Source: Leptolyngbya sp. 'hensonii' (GTDB lineage: Bacteria > Cyanobacteriota > Cyanobacteriia > GCF-001939115). Taken from it: a stretch of 64,000 bases of DNA. The DNA lies in the NCBI RefSeq assembly GCF_001939115.1, contig NZ_MQTZ01000019.1, positions 167,376 to 231,375 of the forward strand, given 5' to 3'. Shown piece by piece: positions 19,630-27,710 of the stretch (its first letter is position 1; each line of letters opens with the position of its first letter). Below the pieces are notes generated by a model. It was not told the origin of the DNA. It ran no database searches and saw only the letters and a list, made by a program, of their open reading frames with translations. The position numbers and the translations under genes were made by a program.

Positions 19630-20643
19630 ATGAAGCTATCAGTTCCTTGTCCATCCTGCTTGACCCCCATGGGAAAAGGGTTTCAGGAGGAGCATTCCCA
19701 ACTAGCCTGTACCACCTGCGGACGGGCCTACGGTGTCTTATATGGAAAGTTATCTGGCCGATCTTCGATCGCGGAAGCGGTGATTCACCTGACTGCAAAG
19801 CTGCCGACGCTCTATAAACGGCACTATGAGTTAAGAATTACCACCCCGGCTCGGAGTCTGAAGGTGCTGAAGTTTTCCGTGGCGGGTAAGGCTGATGAGA
19901 TTCCGGTGCGTCATGGAGACCTGGTCTCCGTGCTCTACAGCAGTCGTGGCTACGTGCTGGAAAAACTGGTGGGCATCACTAATCACACCACAGGGCGTAG
20001 CTATGCACCTCCCTATCCCATTCCCAGTTACAGCCGGGCTCTGGTAACCCGAGGAACCATTCTGGGGCTGGCCTTTCTCAGCCTGATGGCCCTTCAGGTT
20101 AATCCACTGCTCATTACAGGATTCCTGTTGGCGATCGGGTTTGTCTGGATGAAAGTCGCTGATGCTGTTAGGATCACGAGTCCACCCCTGCGCCCGCAGG
20201 TTCAAGAAGAAGCTCGCCTGATGTTTGACCAGGAACTATTGACTCAGCAGGTTAAAATCGAACGCCGGGTTGAGGAACTGCGTCATGAATATTACACCAA
20301 CAACAGTGTGATCGGTCAGTTGGAAAAGCTCCAACAGAAGATGGCCACCTTTAGTGAAAGCCTCTATCAAGCCAGAATCAGTCGGATTAATCGAGCGATC
20401 GAGGTGCTGAAGCAGCAATCTGGCAGTGCCCAGCGGTTGATCGCCGAATATCGGCAAATGCTGGAGATGATTGAAATTGAAGTAGAAGCCTCTCGGATTA
20501 CGGAACAGCTCCCCGATGCTGAAGATTTTGCCCGCGCTATTCTGATTCGAATTGAAGAAATCAACGAGACTGAAGCGCAAAATCAGAACCTGAGATTTCA
20601 GGTGGAAGCCAATGAAGAGGTCAGAAACCTTCAGCAAAGCTGA
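19630..20643 (+). CDS. Zinc-ribbon, membrane and coiled-coil protein of unknown function
   Basis: A 337-residue protein from the ATG at 19630; a TTG six bases upstream is also in frame. The N-terminus has a CPSC...CTTC zinc ribbon. A soluble domain with basic beta-strand sequence (YELRITTPARSLKVLKFSV) follows, then one or two close membrane segments at about 140-180 (RGTILGLAFLSLMALQ, LLITGFLLAIGFVWM). The C-terminal 140 residues are a charged, helical coiled coil (IERRVEELRHEYYTNN to EEVRNLQQ). I do not recognise a named family. It may be a membrane-tethered scaffold. Confidence 0.75.
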   Translation: MKLSVPCPSCLTPMGKGFQEEHSQLACTTCGRAYGVLYGKLSGRSSIAEAVIHLTAKLPTLYKRHYELRITTPARSLKVLKFSVAGKADEIPVRHGDLVSVLYSSRGYVLEKLVGITNHTTGRSYAPPYPIPSYSRALVTRGTILGLAFLSLMALQVNPLLITGFLLAIGFVWMKVADAVRITSPPLRPQVQEEARLMFDQELLTQQVKIERRVEELRHEYYTNNSVIGQLEKLQQKMATFSESLYQARISRINRAIEVLKQQSGSAQRLIAEYRQMLEMIEIEVEASRITEQLPDAEDFARAILIRIEEINETEAQNQNLRFQVEANEEVRNLQQS

Positions 20644-20652
20644 AAGCAAACC

Positions 20653-20988
20653 CTAAACTTGTGCAGTTTCGCAGGCGGCACGATCTTTAAAAATGGGGAA
20701 AAGCCGATCCAGTTGGGTCAACTCAAGGATGATGCGAACTGGTGCAGACACGGAGCAAAGATTGAGGGGGCGATTCAGACTTTGGGCCAGACTAAGCGCT
20801 GAAACCAAAACCATTAAGCCCGCACTATCCATGGACTCCACCTGACTCATGTCCAGGAGCAGGGCGGTGCTTTCGCCAGAGGAGACAGCCGCAATCAATT
20901 GATCGCGAAAGGCATCTGCATGGGCCGCGTTGAGATGACCAGAAAGCTGAACGACTTCGACTTGATGAGGCAATGAGAAAACCTGCAT
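20653..20988 (-). CDS. STAS-domain protein (anti-sigma factor antagonist type)
   Basis: A 111-residue single STAS domain. The phosphorylatable serine lies in VESMDSAGLMVLVSAL, where family members are phosphorylated by RsbW/SpoIIAB-type kinases. Family knowledge makes it an anti-anti-sigma or partner-switch component. No partner is adjacent, but an RsbW-like ATPase (58078-58530) and a PP2C phosphatase (9212-11287) occur in this window. It converges on the zinc-ribbon gene with 9 bases between. Confidence 0.9.
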   Translation of the reverse strand: MQVFSLPHQVEVVQLSGHLNAAHADAFRDQLIAAVSSGESTALLLDMSQVESMDSAGLMVLVSALSLAQSLNRPLNLCSVSAPVRIILELTQLDRLFPIFKDRAACETAQV

Positions 20989-21320
20989 GACTGACTCCGT
21001 CCGCTAAACAAATAACCTGTCTGACAATTACACGATACTTCGGAGAACTCTGAGGTGGCTAGGCTTAGTCAGTGATTTCACCGAATCTTCGCTGACTTGG
21101 AAAGGCGATTTATATTCCCTTAATACTGTTTTGAGAGATACATTTACGGGAATTGATGAAATTAGCCTTGAGAGACAAGACATAAAAACTCAGAATCAGC
21201 CTAAAGGCTGCCGTTTTATCTATTGGAGTGGTAGTAAGGGTAATTCCTGGAAATGCGCTCTCCCAAAGGGTTAACTGACAGAAATGACCTATGGCTGGGT
21301 CCTATCAGTTGAACCCCAAC
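20989..21320. other. 332-base gap between the STAS gene and mraY
   Basis: No convincing gene is visible. CAGCC-TAAA-GGCTG (21197-21210) followed by CCGTTTT is a weak plus-strand terminator-like stem. The promoter of the STAS gene should lie near 21000-21050. Confidence 0.4.
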
Positions 21321-22430
21321 TCAATGGATGGCCACACACAAGAGGGTGAGGATACCTGTGACGGTATAAAAGACACCCACAACCTGGGTCTCAGACCAAC
21401 CTGATAGCTCCAGATGATGATGGAAGGGGGCCATCTTAAACAAGCGCTTTCCCTTACCGTCAGGCCCTTTAGTGGCCTTGTAGTAACCCACCTGGGCAAT
21501 GACGGATAAGGTTTCAACAAAAAAGATACCGCCAGCAATCAGGAGTGCCCAGAGGGTATTGCTCAGTAAAGCCACCCCAGCCAGCGCACCGCCCAAGGCC
21601 AGGGATCCGGTATTCCCCATGAAGACCTGAGCCGGGTTGCGATTATGCACCAGAAAACCCAGGAAAGCACCAGATAGACAGGCAGCAAAAACCATGAGCC
21701 CCGGTGCGGCTGGATAGGCCAGAACGCCCAGGCCCAGCAGCACGATCGCCCCTACGCCTGCAGCCAACCCATCAACCCCGTCAGTCAGGTTGGTAGCATT
21801 GCTCTCAGCGACAGGAACAAACCAGGCCAATGGCCAGAACAGGAAGCCAAGTGGGAGCAGAAAGCCAAAGGGTAGAGAGACGGTGGTCATTCCCGCTGGC
21901 TGGCTCGAGGCCAACCAGATGCAAAACAGGGCTGCTACAGACCACTGGAGCAGCAGCTTTGTCCGGGGTGAAATCCCCTGGTTGGATTTCCGCCAAAGAA
22001 TTTTAGAGTCATCCAGCCAACCGATCGCGGCATAGGCCAGGGTCATGGCTGATACAGCCATCACTTCTGGGGAGAACCCTGACCAAGAAACGGCTACGGC
22101 GATCGCTGGTGGAATGAAGAAAATGCCGCCCATGGTAGGAGTACCAGCTTTCTTCAGATGGGCCTGGGGACCGTCTTCCCGGATTACTTGCCCTGCCTTC
22201 AGAGCGCGTAAAATCGGAACTGCCCAGTAACCAATACAGCCTGTCATCAGAGCACAAACCACCAGAGGCAGAGTCAGAGAGGCAAATTGCCCTGCATGAC
22301 GACCGGTGAACCAGTCAGACATCAGGGCTGTGCTACCAAGACCAAGACAGAGAAGCAGGAACAGGATGGTTCCTGTTAATTTAAGGGTTTTCCCAGGATA
22401 AAACTTAGCGTCCACCAGCTTACCACTCAC
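21321..22430 (-). CDS. mraY: Phospho-N-acetylmuramoyl-pentapeptide transferase
   Basis: MraY makes lipid I from UDP-MurNAc-pentapeptide and undecaprenyl phosphate, the first membrane step of peptidoglycan synthesis. The 369-residue polytopic protein has the conserved segments GTPTMGGIFF, GWLDDSKI (catalytic Asp pair), NATNLTDGVDGLAAG, FLVHNRNPAQVFMGNTGSLALGG and APFHHHLELSGW. It stands alone rather than in a division cluster. Confidence 0.97.
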   Translation of the reverse strand: MSGKLVDAKFYPGKTLKLTGTILFLLLCLGLGSTALMSDWFTGRHAGQFASLTLPLVVCALMTGCIGYWAVPILRALKAGQVIREDGPQAHLKKAGTPTMGGIFFIPPAIAVAVSWSGFSPEVMAVSAMTLAYAAIGWLDDSKILWRKSNQGISPRTKLLLQWSVAALFCIWLASSQPAGMTTVSLPFGFLLPLGFLFWPLAWFVPVAESNATNLTDGVDGLAAGVGAIVLLGLGVLAYPAAPGLMVFAACLSGAFLGFLVHNRNPAQVFMGNTGSLALGGALAGVALLSNTLWALLIAGGIFFVETLSVIAQVGYYKATKGPDGKGKRLFKMAPFHHHLELSGWSETQVVGVFYTVTGILTLLCVAIH

Positions 22431-22535
22431 TCCACACCAAGGATTACAAAAGTTTCGTCCTGGCCTGATGCCTGTCAGGACAAAAGTTACGGGTTGTAAC
22501 TTGTATCTTCAAAGATGAAACATTTCAGAGGCGGT

Positions 22536-22787
22536 TTATTCCTCTAACTCCAGCACATCGTCATCATCGTCATCATCGAACGCATCCCCATCTTCGCCCG
22601 TCATTAGGTTAGAGATTTCCGGATCCTCGTCGTCAAGATAATCAAACTCGCTAGAGTCACGGGCCAGCAATCGGCCTGTAGACTCCAGCCAACTCAGAAT
22701 AGACGAGTCATGCTCCAGAGGAATGAGTGGAGCTTTTTGAGAGCGGGGCTCCTCCCGTAGCGACGGATTATAAGCAGGGTTGGTCAT
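22536..22787 (-). CDS. DUF3134 family protein
   Basis: An 83-residue protein from the ATG at 22787; the frame runs further upstream without homology-like sequence. The core (NPAYNPSLREEPRSQ...IPLEHDSSILSWLESTGRLLARD) matches what I know as the cyanobacterial DUF3134 family. The C-terminus is extremely acidic, with a run of Asp before VLELEE. The function is unknown. It diverges from the fibrillin gene. Confidence 0.85.
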   Translation of the reverse strand: MTNPAYNPSLREEPRSQKAPLIPLEHDSSILSWLESTGRLLARDSSEFDYLDDEDPEISNLMTGEDGDAFDDDDDDDVLELEE

Positions 22788-22975
22788 AATACAAACTTGG
22801 ATGCAGCAAATTGCAATACATCTACATCTTACGTTGAACTGCCCAGAGTCTATCACTGTCATCGTCGATCGGGAAGTATATTTTCCTGGTTCGCAGGTTT
22901 TTTCGCCGCCCCCGTTCCGCTGCCTTAAATTCGCCAATAATTGGAAGGGTAGACTAACATTCAGGCGGTGAAATC

Positions 22976-23566
22976 ATGCTGGGCAAGGCAGAACTGCTGG
23001 AAGCGATCGCGGGGAAAAATCGGGGGCTGTTAGCCAATGCAACCGATCGTCAGGCCATTCTGGCTGCGATCGCCCGTCTGGAAGACCATAATCCTAACCC
23101 CCAGCCTTTCCAGAGTACCGATCTGTTGAATGGAAACTGGCGCTTGCTCTACACCACCAGTCAAGAACTTCTGAATCTGGACCGATTTCCTTTCCTGAAG
23201 TTGGGACAGATTTATCAGTGCATCCGGGTTCCAGAAGCGCAGATTTACAATATTGCAGAAGTATATGGTGTCCCTTATCTGGAGGGTCTGGTTAGTGTGG
23301 CAGCCCGATTTCAGGTAATTTCTGCGCAGCGGGTGGAGGTTAAATTTGAGCGGGCGATTCTGGGGTTACAGCGATTCATCGGTTACGCTTCCCCTCAGGA
23401 TCTGATCCATCAAATTGAGAGCGGCAAGCGGTTTACTGCGATCGACTTCGATATTGTGAATCGGGAGCAACAGGGCTGGCTGGATATCACCTACCTGGAT
23501 CAAGATCTGAGAATTGGAAGAGGCAATCAGGGAAGTGTCTTTGTTTTGACCAAAGTGATGGTATGA
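22976..23566 (+). CDS. PAP/fibrillin family protein
   Basis: A 196-residue plastid-lipid-associated protein (fibrillin) with a lipocalin-like barrel. The N-terminal segment KAELLEAIAGKNRG and the LLNGNWRLLYTTSQELL motif are characteristic, as is the C-terminal WLDITYLDQDLRIGRGNQGSVFVL. Family members associate with thylakoids and plastoglobule-type lipids and help in photoprotection and quinone balance. Its stop overlaps the next start by four bases (ATGA), implying translational coupling to the nuclease gene. Confidence 0.93.
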   Translation: MLGKAELLEAIAGKNRGLLANATDRQAILAAIARLEDHNPNPQPFQSTDLLNGNWRLLYTTSQELLNLDRFPFLKLGQIYQCIRVPEAQIYNIAEVYGVPYLEGLVSVAARFQVISAQRVEVKFERAILGLQRFIGYASPQDLIHQIESGKRFTAIDFDIVNREQQGWLDITYLDQDLRIGRGNQGSVFVLTKVMV

Positions 23567-24426
23567 CTTCCATCGTTTCAAGAGAGCGCCCATTCCAGGA
23601 AAATAGGCTGCCCTTGCTCCACCTTGCCCAAGCGCAGCTCAATCTCCTGGAAACCTGTCCGCGCAAGTTTCAATATATTTTTCTGGATCATGCGGGATCT
23701 CTGGTCACTGAGGAGCAGCAGGAACGGTTGACTTGGGGGAGCCGATTCCACCTGTTGATGCAGCAATGGGAACTGGGCCTGCCAGTGGAACCCCTGGTGC
23801 TGGAAGATTCAGAGTTGCGACGATGTTTTGAGGCATTACTGGCGGCAGATCCCGAACTGTTCCAGGCTCTGCCCGCTGGAGGGAAAAAAACGCGCTGGAG
23901 TGAGCATCGGCGCACCCTGGAATTGCAGGGCTGTTTACTGACCGTGATCTATGACTTGCTGATCCTCCAACCTAAATCTGCCCAGATTTTGGATTGGAAA
24001 ACCTATCCCAAACCTCACCACCAGACCCAACTGGCTCAAAACTGGCAGACCCGTCTCTATCTGTATGTTCTGGCAGAAACGACGGACTATGCTCCCGAAC
24101 AGTTGTCGATGACCTACTGGTTTGTTCAATTGGGAGCTGAGGGTGCGTCTTACCCCGAACAGGTCACCTTTCGGTATAGCACGGACTGGCACGAGCAAAC
24201 TTGCCAAGATTTAAATCGGTTGATGAACAGGCTGCTGAGGTGGATCGATCCAGGACTAGAGCCAGGGCTGGCTTCCCTACTCCTGCCTCAGGTGGCCCCC
24301 GAGGAGGGGCTTTGTCTGGCTTGCCCATTCCAGGTGCGTTGTCAGCGAGACCAGAACCAGCCAGGGTCCTCCCCACCGATCGATCTCTGGTTTGACCTGG
24401 CAGAGATCGAAGAGGTGGTCCTGTAA
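23563..24426 (+). CDS. PD-(D/E)XK nuclease with likely 4Fe-4S cluster (AddB/Cas4-like)
   Basis: A 287-residue protein. The catalytic core is seen as IYDLLILQ followed by ILDWKTY (D...DxK). Four cysteines follow the AddB/Cas4 iron-sulphur pattern: Cys32 (ETCPRKFQY) near the N-terminus, and Cys251, Cys254 and Cys260 near the C-terminus (CLACPFQVRC). Such proteins are usually exonucleases acting on DNA ends. No helicase or CRISPR gene is adjacent; it is coupled by a 4-base overlap to a fibrillin gene and lies 36 bases before chlD, an odd setting for a DNA-repair protein. Confidence 0.88.
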   Translation: MTSIVSRERPFQENRLPLLHLAQAQLNLLETCPRKFQYIFLDHAGSLVTEEQQERLTWGSRFHLLMQQWELGLPVEPLVLEDSELRRCFEALLAADPELFQALPAGGKKTRWSEHRRTLELQGCLLTVIYDLLILQPKSAQILDWKTYPKPHHQTQLAQNWQTRLYLYVLAETTDYAPEQLSMTYWFVQLGAEGASYPEQVTFRYSTDWHEQTCQDLNRLMNRLLRWIDPGLEPGLASLLLPQVAPEEGLCLACPFQVRCQRDQNQPGSSPPIDLWFDLAEIEEVVL

Positions 24427-24462
24427 ACTTACAATGGTTATTGCCTCTTTTTTTCGCCACGC

Positions 24463-26496
24463 ATGAGTACTGCCCAAACCTACCGCCAACCAACCAACTT
24501 TCCTTTGGCCGCTATTATTGGGCAGGAAGCCATCAAGCTTGCCCTACTTCTTTCTGCCGTTGATCCGGGGTTGGGGGGTGTGGTGATTGCCGGTCGTCGG
24601 GGAACGGCCAAATCTGTGATGGCGCGAGCGTTACACAGTTTGCTGCCCCCGATCGAAGTGGTCCAGGGGTCCCTCTGTAACTGTGACCCCAATCGACCGG
24701 AGGAGTGGGATGAAGATACAGCCAGAAGGGCAGCTATTGCTCCATTGGTTCCCACCGAGATCATTCCTGCCCCCTTTGTCCAGATTCCTCTGGGGGTAAC
24801 CGAAGATCGGTTACTGGGATCAGTGGATGTGACCCAATCCATCAAGCGGGGCGAAACCGTTTTCCAGCCAGGGCTACTGGCGGAAGCCCATCGGGGTGTG
24901 ATGTATGTGGATGAAATTAATCTGCTGGATGACCAGATTGCCAATCTGTTACTGTCTGTACTGACAGAGGGGCAAAATCAGATTGAACGGGAAGGCATCA
25001 GTGTGCTTCACCCCTGTCGTCCCCTCCTGATTGCTACGTATAACCCTGAGGAAGCCTCCCTCAGAGAGCATCTGCTCGATCGGATTGCGATCGCCCTCTC
25101 TGCGGATCAAGTGTTGGGCCTGGATGAGCGGGTTGAAGCCGTCGATCAGGTGCTCAGCTATGCCGAGTCGCCCCAGGACTTCCTCAACCAATATGCTGAA
25201 GACCTCGACAATCTGAAAACTCAGATCGTGCTGGCCAGAGAATGGCTGAAGGATGTGCAAATTACCAGAGATCAGGTGGCCTATCTGGTAGATGAGGCTG
25301 TGCGGGGTCGAGTTCAGGGCCATCGGGCAGAACTGTTTGCTGTCCGGGTCGCGAAGGCCCATACTGCCCTGGAAGGTCGAACTGAGGTTACGGCAGAAGA
25401 TTTGCGGCGGGCGGTGGAACTGGTGATTGTGCCCCGGGCCACCGTGGTAGACATGCCCCCAGAACCACCGCCACCGCCCCCACCACCGCCCCCACCACCG
25501 GAGGAGCAGCAACAAGAGGAGCAGGAGCAAGAGGAGCAGGAGCAGGAGAACCCGGAGGAACCTGAACAGGACCCACCCGCCATTCCGGAGGAATTTGTGT
25601 TTGATGCGGAAGGGGTGATTTTGGACCCATCCGTTCTGTACTTTGCCCAGATGGCGGCAAATCGTCGGGGCAAATCAGGGGCCCGCAGCCTCATCTTTTC
25701 CCAGGATCGGGGCCGTTATATCAAGCCCATGCTACCGAGGGGGCAGGCGCGGCGGATTGCCGTGGATGCCACCTTGAGATCGGCAGCCCCTTATCAGAAG
25801 TCGAGACGCCAACGGGCCAGTGCCGAACAATCTGGCAAGCGCGTCTTTGTCGAGCAGTCGGATATTCGGGTAAAACGGCTGGCCCGGAAAGCAGGGGCTC
25901 TGGTGATCTTCGTGGTGGATGCCTCCGGATCGATGGCCTTGAACCGAATGCAGTCGGCTAAGGGAGCGGTGCTCAGGCTTCTGACAGAAGCCTACGAAAA
26001 TCGGGATCAGGTGTCTCTAATTCCCTTTCGGGGAGAACAGGCTGAGGTGTTGCTGCCCCCGACCCGATCGATCACGGCAGCTCGTCGTCGGCTGGAGAAA
26101 ATGCCTTGTGGTGGCGGCTCGCCCTTAGCCCATGGGCTTTCTCAGGCTGTACGTGTAGGGATGAACGCTCAGAAATCTGGAGATATCGGCCAGGTCGTGA
26201 TTGTGGCAATTACCGATGGTCGGGGCAACATTCCCCTGGCCCGATCCCTGGGAGAAACCCTGCCAGAAGGGGAAAAGCCCGACATTAAGGGAGAACTGCT
26301 AGAGATTGCGGCTCGTGTTCGGGCTCTAGGGATGCAACTGCTGGTGATTGATACGGAAAACAAGTTTGTTTCAACCGGATTTGCCAAGGAAATGGCCCAG
26401 CATGCCGGTGGGACCTATTATCATTTGCCGAAGGCTACAGACCAGGCGATCGCGGCTATGACCCGTACCGCGATCGCAGATATAAAATCCCGGTAG
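24463..26496 (+). CDS. chlD: Magnesium chelatase ATPase subunit D
   Basis: ChlD, with ChlI and ChlH, inserts magnesium into protoporphyrin IX, the first committed step of chlorophyll synthesis. The 677-residue protein has an AAA+ domain (Walker-type [14 protein letters not shown], then [13 protein letters not shown]), a polyproline run from about residue 334 and a Gln/Glu-rich acidic linker to about 375. A C-terminal von Willebrand A domain follows, with the MIDAS motif DASGSMA near 486. Unlike many ChlD proteins the Walker A region is nearly ChlI-like, as is common in cyanobacteria. It could share a transcript with the upstream fibrillin-nuclease pair. Confidence 0.97.
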   Translation: MSTAQTYRQPTNFPLAAIIGQEAIKLALLLSAVDPGLGGVVIAGRRGTAKSVMARALHSLLPPIEVVQGSLCNCDPNRPEEWDEDTARRAAIAPLVPTEIIPAPFVQIPLGVTEDRLLGSVDVTQSIKRGETVFQPGLLAEAHRGVMYVDEINLLDDQIANLLLSVLTEGQNQIEREGISVLHPCRPLLIATYNPEEASLREHLLDRIAIALSADQVLGLDERVEAVDQVLSYAESPQDFLNQYAEDLDNLKTQIVLAREWLKDVQITRDQVAYLVDEAVRGRVQGHRAELFAVRVAKAHTALEGRTEVTAEDLRRAVELVIVPRATVVDMPPEPPPPPPPPPPPPEEQQQEEQEQEEQEQENPEEPEQDPPAIPEEFVFDAEGVILDPSVLYFAQMAANRRGKSGARSLIFSQDRGRYIKPMLPRGQARRIAVDATLRSAAPYQKSRRQRASAEQSGKRVFVEQSDIRVKRLARKAGALVIFVVDASGSMALNRMQSAKGAVLRLLTEAYENRDQVSLIPFRGEQAEVLLPPTRSITAARRRLEKMPCGGGSPLAHGLSQAVRVGMNAQKSGDIGQVVIVAITDGRGNIPLARSLGETLPEGEKPDIKGELLEIAARVRALGMQLLVIDTENKFVSTGFAKEMAQHAGGTYYHLPKATDQAIAAMTRTAIADIKSR

Positions 26497-26525
26497 AAAT
26501 CACGATTAATCGTGTTTCTACCGGG
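26489..26525. terminator. Long hairpin that contains the chlD stop codon
   Basis: CCCGGTAGAAA (26489-26499) pairs with TTTCTACCGGG (26515-26525), and CACGAT (26501-26506) with ATCGTG (26509-26514), leaving one bulged T and a two-base loop. The chlD TAG (26494-26496) is inside the stem. No T-run follows. It probably ends chlD and may also stop sigF transcription from the other side. Confidence 0.65.
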
Positions 26526-26595
26526 ATGGAGGTCCTGATTAGGAGATCAAGATTGAAGGTGAGAATGGGGAGTAAAGACGCGATCAATCACGTCT

Positions 26596-27381
26596 CTATG
26601 GGTCCGTTTGCAGGGTTTGGGGTTGAAGGAAAGCCATCATCTCCTGCAGACCGCGCTGAATCCGCCGGGTCACCGTCATCGGGCTCACCCCAATTCGCTC
26701 TGCCACTTCCTTCCGCGACAGGTCACTGAAAAATACATACTCGATCGCCGCCCGGGTCTTCTCTTCCAATTGACTCAAGGCTCGCTGTAACTGCTGCCGG
26801 TCCTCTTCCAATCCCTGCAACATTTGATAGTGGGCATCCGGTAGCAGGTCCCCCAGGGTCATGTTCGACTCTTCCTGCCGGGACACCGTCGCATCCAGAC
26901 TCAGCAGGGAGCGGTTCTTGCCTGCCAGCTTCACTTCCCGCCATTCCATCACCGAAACACCCAGAGCCTCCGCCACTTCTGCGTCGCTGGGTTGGCGCTT
27001 CAACTGTCGGTTCAATTCTTCCCGTACCTTCTGACCTTCCTTCTGCAACTCCTGCCAGCGGCGGGGAATTTTGACCGTGCCCCCCCGGTCTCGCAGGTAA
27101 TGCAGCATCTCCCCCCGGATGTAGGGCACAGCAAAGGAACTGAAGGCACAGCCCTGTTCCGGATTGAAGCGTTCGATCGCACGAATCAAGCCGAGGTAAC
27201 CGATTTGTTCTAGGTCTTCGTAGGGTTCAGCGCACTGGTGGCTGACGCGGTGGGCAATCTTGCGGACCAGACCAGCGTTCAACCGGACCAGTTGATTGCG
27301 CCGGGAGACGGAAGGGTTGTGGTGGTAGGCAATCAACAATTCCATGCCACGGGTTTGCAGAGAGGGCTGAGTTGCAAGCAT
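26596..27381 (-). CDS. sigF: Group 3 RNA polymerase sigma factor SigF
   Basis: The 261-residue protein belongs to the sigma-F/B/G-like group 3. Region 2 reads YEDLEQIGYLGLIRAIERFNPEQG...FSSFAVPYIRGEMLHYLRDRGG; region 3 includes EVAEALGVSVMEWREV; region 4 ends with SRKEVAERIGVSPMTVTRRIQRGLQEM. In cyanobacteria this factor controls motility, pilus and surface-structure genes (family knowledge). It stands alone. Group 3 factors are commonly controlled by anti-sigma partner switches, of which parts occur in this window. Confidence 0.95.
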   Translation of the reverse strand: MLATQPSLQTRGMELLIAYHHNPSVSRRNQLVRLNAGLVRKIAHRVSHQCAEPYEDLEQIGYLGLIRAIERFNPEQGCAFSSFAVPYIRGEMLHYLRDRGGTVKIPRRWQELQKEGQKVREELNRQLKRQPSDAEVAEALGVSVMEWREVKLAGKNRSLLSLDATVSRQEESNMTLGDLLPDAHYQMLQGLEEDRQQLQRALSQLEEKTRAAIEYVFFSDLSRKEVAERIGVSPMTVTRRIQRGLQEMMAFLQPQTLQTDP

Positions 27382-27710
27382 CGACGGAACACCTTCTACT
27401 TGAGTTAAGCCTATTGTCCGTAGATAGCCTTATAACAGGGATCGTTGTTTTACGGGATTCTGGAAGGCCCGATCAACGCAAATCAGCGTAAACACGTACA
27501 TGTAAAGTCTCTAACACTGATTTTCAGGCCAGAAGGGATCTCCTGCGGAAGATGGGAATACTAGGTCATAACACCTTTGATTCGAGTCAAACCAAGACCT
27601 GCAGCAGTAATGACAGGTCTTTTTCATTCTTGGAAAAAAACTTTACAAATAGTTACAGTCTTGATCTGGATTGTCTCAATAGGTGAAGTTATGGACTGAC
27701 CCGTAGACTT
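27382..27710. other. 329-base gap upstream of sigF
   Basis: There is no convincing reading frame. The sigF promoter should lie at about 27400-27480 on the minus strand. A plus-strand terminator-like hairpin (27594-27624) lacks any upstream plus-strand gene and is listed separately. Confidence 0.5.
27594..27624 (+). terminator. Orphan plus-strand intrinsic terminator
   Basis: AAGACCTG (27594-27601) pairs with CAGGTCTT (27614-27621) around a 12-base loop, and the second arm runs into a five-T tract (27620-27624). No plus-strand gene precedes it after chlD, more than 1 kb away and itself closed by a hairpin. It may end a small RNA starting near 27400-27500, or be chance. Confidence 0.45.

Noticed and set aside
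25314..25694. Gly/Ser/Cys-rich frame opposite the chlD linker
   Set aside because: The runs of Gly and Ser/Cys are the reverse strand of the polyproline and Gln/Glu linker codons of chlD.
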